DNA of 64,000 bases from Fluviibacter phosphoraccumulans. GTDB lineage: Bacteria > Pseudomonadota > Gammaproteobacteria > Burkholderiales > Rhodocyclaceae. Both the position numbers and the translations under genes were made by a program. Below the pieces are notes generated by a model. The model did not search any database, was not told where the DNA came from, and saw nothing but the letters and a program-made list of their open reading frames with translations. The number at the start of each line of letters is the position of its first letter. Positions within the stretch are counted from its first letter, which is position 1. The stretch spans positions 806,001 through 870,000 of the forward strand of contig NZ_AP019011.1 of assembly GCF_016110345.1 (NCBI RefSeq), given 5' to 3'. Below, piece after piece: positions 62,188 through 64,000 of the stretch.

Positions 62188-63009
62188 GTGGCAGAGGTGC
62201 GTGATCCTGACAGGCGTTGCGCCCGAAAGAAACGCGATGCCGTGCTGATGCCTGAGATTTCTCGGGTCTGGACAGAGAATCGCTGTGTCTACGGGGCCGA
62301 TAAAGTCTGGCGGCAAATGAATCGAGATCAAATCCACATTGCACGCTGCACCGTGGAGCGGCTCATGGGGGATCTTGGGATCGAAGGCGTCCGGCGGGGA
62401 AAGGTTGTTCGCACGACCGTGCCAGACAGCGCGGCCATCCGACCGCTGGATCGGGTTAACCGGCAATTTAGGGCCGACCGCCCGAATCAGCTCTGGGTGT
62501 CCGACTTTACCTATGTCTCCACCTGGCAAGGCTGGCTCTATGTTGCGTTCGTGATCGATGTCTTTGCCCGTCGAATTGTGGGCTGGCGCGTCAGCAAGAA
62601 CATGCAGACCGACTTCGTCCTGGATGCCCTTGAGCAGGCCTTGTATGCCCGTCAGCCGGAACTGTCGGATCAGCTGGTCCATCACAGTGACCGGGGTTCG
62701 CAATACGTCTCCATCCGTTATACAGAGCGTCTCGCCGAGGCAGGTATAGAACCCTCCGTAGGTAGCCGTGGCGACAGCTACGACAACGCCTTAGCGGAAA
62801 CCATCAACGGCCTTTACAAGACCGAATTGATCTACAAGGATGGGCCGTGGAAGAACAGGGAATCAGTGGAAATCGCCACCCTGCAATGGGTGACCTGGTT
62901 CAACCACCAGCGCCTGTTGGCACCTATCGGGTATATACCGCCAGCCGAAGCTGAGGCAAACTACTACCGGCAACTCGCCATGCAGTCTGAATCAACCGCT
63001 TTACTTTAA
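62188..63009 (+). CDS. IS3-family transposase OrfB
   Basis: 273 residues from a GTG, but the frame is open further upstream with DQYRDTYGVEPICKVLQIAPSGY, a typical OrfB start, so translation by frameshift from orfA is likely. DDE residues lie in VSDFTYVST, HHSDRGSQYVS and NALAETINGLYK. Intact. Confidence 0.92.
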   Translation: MAEVRDPDRRCARKKRDAVLMPEISRVWTENRCVYGADKVWRQMNRDQIHIARCTVERLMGDLGIEGVRRGKVVRTTVPDSAAIRPLDRVNRQFRADRPNQLWVSDFTYVSTWQGWLYVAFVIDVFARRIVGWRVSKNMQTDFVLDALEQALYARQPELSDQLVHHSDRGSQYVSIRYTERLAEAGIEPSVGSRGDSYDNALAETINGLYKTELIYKDGPWKNRESVEIATLQWVTWFNHQRLLAPIGYIPPAEAEANYYRQLAMQSESTALL

Positions 63010-63072
63010 CCAATCAGCCTCCATGATTCCCGGGGCGATTCACTGATGGACAAGGAGCATCCGTAGGCGGCG

Positions 63073-63258
63073 GCCTATGACAATGTGGCCGTGAAACGGC
63101 TGCTCTTCATGACTATGGATGTAATTGCCCACCTCAAGGCAGAGCCGATATTTGACGCAGATGGACAGTAGGTCGGCAAACGCCGGGTCATGACCGAAAT
63201 CTACTTCGATCCCTATAAACGGCTGGAATTGGACCACGTAACCAGAGGTGTTCAATGA
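63073..63258 (+). pseudogene. Remnant of an unknown coding sequence
   Basis: About 61 codons with protein-like composition (NVAVKRLLFMTMDVIAHLKAEP, later RRVMTEIYFDPYKRLELDHV), broken by an in-frame TAG at 63169-63171 and lacking a start. It begins 30 bases after the IS3 right end. It may be what is left of a gene cut down by the insertion or a deletion. The family is not recognised. Confidence 0.35.
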
Positions 63259-63273
63259 CAGGCAAAAACAAAC

Positions 63274-63302
63274 TTGCACAAACGTACCAAGGTTGGTACA
63301 GT
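63274..63302 (+). promoter_or_regulatory. Promoter and operator of the second HigBA-like pair
   Basis: TTGCAC at 63274-63279 and TACAGT at 63297-63302, 17 bases apart. A perfect palindrome GTACCAA-GG-TTGGTAC fills 63284-63299 between and into the boxes, as expected for repression by the XRE antitoxin. The predicted transcript start falls close to the toxin ATG at 63309, so the message may have almost no leader. Confidence 0.65.
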
Positions 63303-63308
63303 GAAATC

Positions 63309-63653
63309 ATGAAACCAACCCTTGATGTTCGCTTCTTTGTGACCAATTCTGGTTCGGAGCCGGTCAGAGAATGGTTAAAAGATTTGCCAGCTATTGAGCG
63401 GAAGGTGATTGGCGAGGATATCAAAACGGTCCAGCTAGGTTGGCCACTGGGGATGCCCTTGGTGCGGAATCTGGATGATGGTATCTGGGAAGTTCGCATC
63501 AAGTTGGAAAACAGGATTGTTCGCGTGCTGTTTGCGCTGGATAAATCGACGATGGTTCTGCTTCATGGGTTTATCAAGAAGCAGCAGGCAACCCCGAAGC
63601 CCGATCTGGATCTGGCAAAAGACCGCCTGAAGCAATTGAAACGGAGAGCATGA
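63309..63653 (+). CDS. RelE/HigB-type toxin (phage Gp49-like)
   Basis: 114 residues. The pattern VRFFVTNSGSEPVREWLKDLPAIERKVIGEDIKTVQLGWP, VRNLDDGIWEVRIKLENRIVRVLFALDK, LLHGFIKKQQATPKPDLDLAKDRL is the Gp49/HigB-1-like RelE group. The ATG at 63309 aligns with the family start; an ATG at 63255 would place the operator inside the gene. Overlaps the antitoxin start. Confidence 0.92.
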   Translation: MKPTLDVRFFVTNSGSEPVREWLKDLPAIERKVIGEDIKTVQLGWPLGMPLVRNLDDGIWEVRIKLENRIVRVLFALDKSTMVLLHGFIKKQQATPKPDLDLAKDRLKQLKRRA

Positions 63654-63940
63654 TGGCTAAAAAGAACATTGGGAGTAACTTCGATGATTTCCTGCGGGAA
63701 GAGTCCTTGCTGGAAGAGGCAACCGCCGTTGCAATCAAAAGAGTGATTGCCTGGCAGATTGCAGAGGAAATGAAGACCCAGTCCCTAACAAAGACTCAGC
63801 TGGCCTCTAAAATGCATACCAGCCGGGCATCACTTAATCGGCTTCTGGATGAGGAGGATACTAGCCTGACACTGACAACGCTTGCCAGTGCGGCGGCCGC
63901 ACTCGGCAAAACGATCAAGCTTGAGCTGCAGGCTGCCTGA
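63653..63940 (+). CDS. XRE-family antitoxin
   Basis: 95 residues with a C-terminal HTH (SLTKTQLASKMHTSRASLNRLLDEEDTSLTLTTLASAAAALGK). The second of two tandem ATGs has the better spacing from GGAG. Partner of the toxin just upstream and the probable repressor acting at the palindrome at 63284-63299. About 60 bases of unassigned sequence follow to the window end. Confidence 0.9.
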   Translation: MAKKNIGSNFDDFLREESLLEEATAVAIKRVIAWQIAEEMKTQSLTKTQLASKMHTSRASLNRLLDEEDTSLTLTTLASAAAALGKTIKLELQAA

Positions 63941-64000
63941 GATAGCCTGCACGCTTATAGGGTTCTGCCGGCAATTCGGCCCAAGCGGATATCAAGTCAT

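Larger units (their letters stand above)
61722..63042 (+). mobile_element. IS3-family insertion sequence, 1321 bp (second type)
   Basis: Ends TGAATCGCCCCGGG, five bases, then TGGAGGCT on the left (61722-61748); the right end is the exact reverse of the same two blocks (63016-63042). No three-base target duplication is visible (TTA against CTG), which fits a rearrangement after insertion. It differs from the 4.9 kb element in both ends and proteins. Confidence 0.9.

Overview
The window is a piece of a betaproteobacterial chromosome, most likely from the Neisseriales (Chromobacteriaceae-like). The strongest evidence is gene order: leuC-leuD-leuB-asd, then truA-trpF-trpB-trpA-accD-folC-SPOR protein-cvpA-purF-metZ, a layout typical of Betaproteobacteria. 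An rsx/rnf operon ending in nth, class II aconitase acnB, phaB and a lone class II (B12-dependent) ribonucleotide reductase fit the same picture. Genus-level assignment cannot be made from the sequence alone.

Layout. 1-3.9 kb: end of lon, an RhlE-type RNA helicase with a long repetitive tail, and the cbpA/cbpM co-chaperone pair. 3.9-8.7 kb: a tRNA-Val gene followed by two small integrated segments, bounded by three copies of the tRNA 3' end. They hold an MntA/HepT toxin-antitoxin pair, an IS3 element, a lipoprotein, phage-island leftovers (a DUF4224 protein and structured RNA) and no integrase; a HigBA-type pair sits just past the last copy. 8.7-50 kb: core genome. This comprises a transporter, phaB, the rsxABCDGE-nth operon, pyrD, bpt, a C40 peptidase, acnB, a P-type ATPase, nrdJ with paired NrdR boxes, aroC, the leucine-asd-tryptophan-acetyl-CoA carboxylase-folate-purine-methionine run, and a helicase-like protein whose catalytic motifs are degenerate.

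50-64 kb: an accessory island beginning at a tRNA-Ser gene. It opens with a short AlpA-like regulator. Then come probable phage-defence genes: an AbiTii protein, an unrecognised protein with a possible PD-x7-QxK nuclease core, an FRG-domain protein, an ApeA-like HEPN protein, a two-helix membrane protein and a large DUF4209 HEPN-like protein. The ApeA-like gene is cut near its 3' end by an IS5-family element. The target duplication is intact, so the original reading frame can be rebuilt. A second block begins at 59.1 kb with a diverged copy of the upstream region of the AlpA-like gene. It contains a replication-relaxation-like protein, a palindrome-rich noncoding tract, a Schlafen AlbA_2 gene truncated by a second IS3 element, a gene remnant and another RelE/HigB-XRE toxin-antitoxin pair with a palindromic operator. 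The island's far end lies outside the window.

Biosynthetic genes are packed into operons with short gaps or 1-4 base overlaps. Island genes are more AT-rich, more widely spaced and repeatedly interrupted by insertion sequences. No CRISPR array, rRNA or complete prophage is present.
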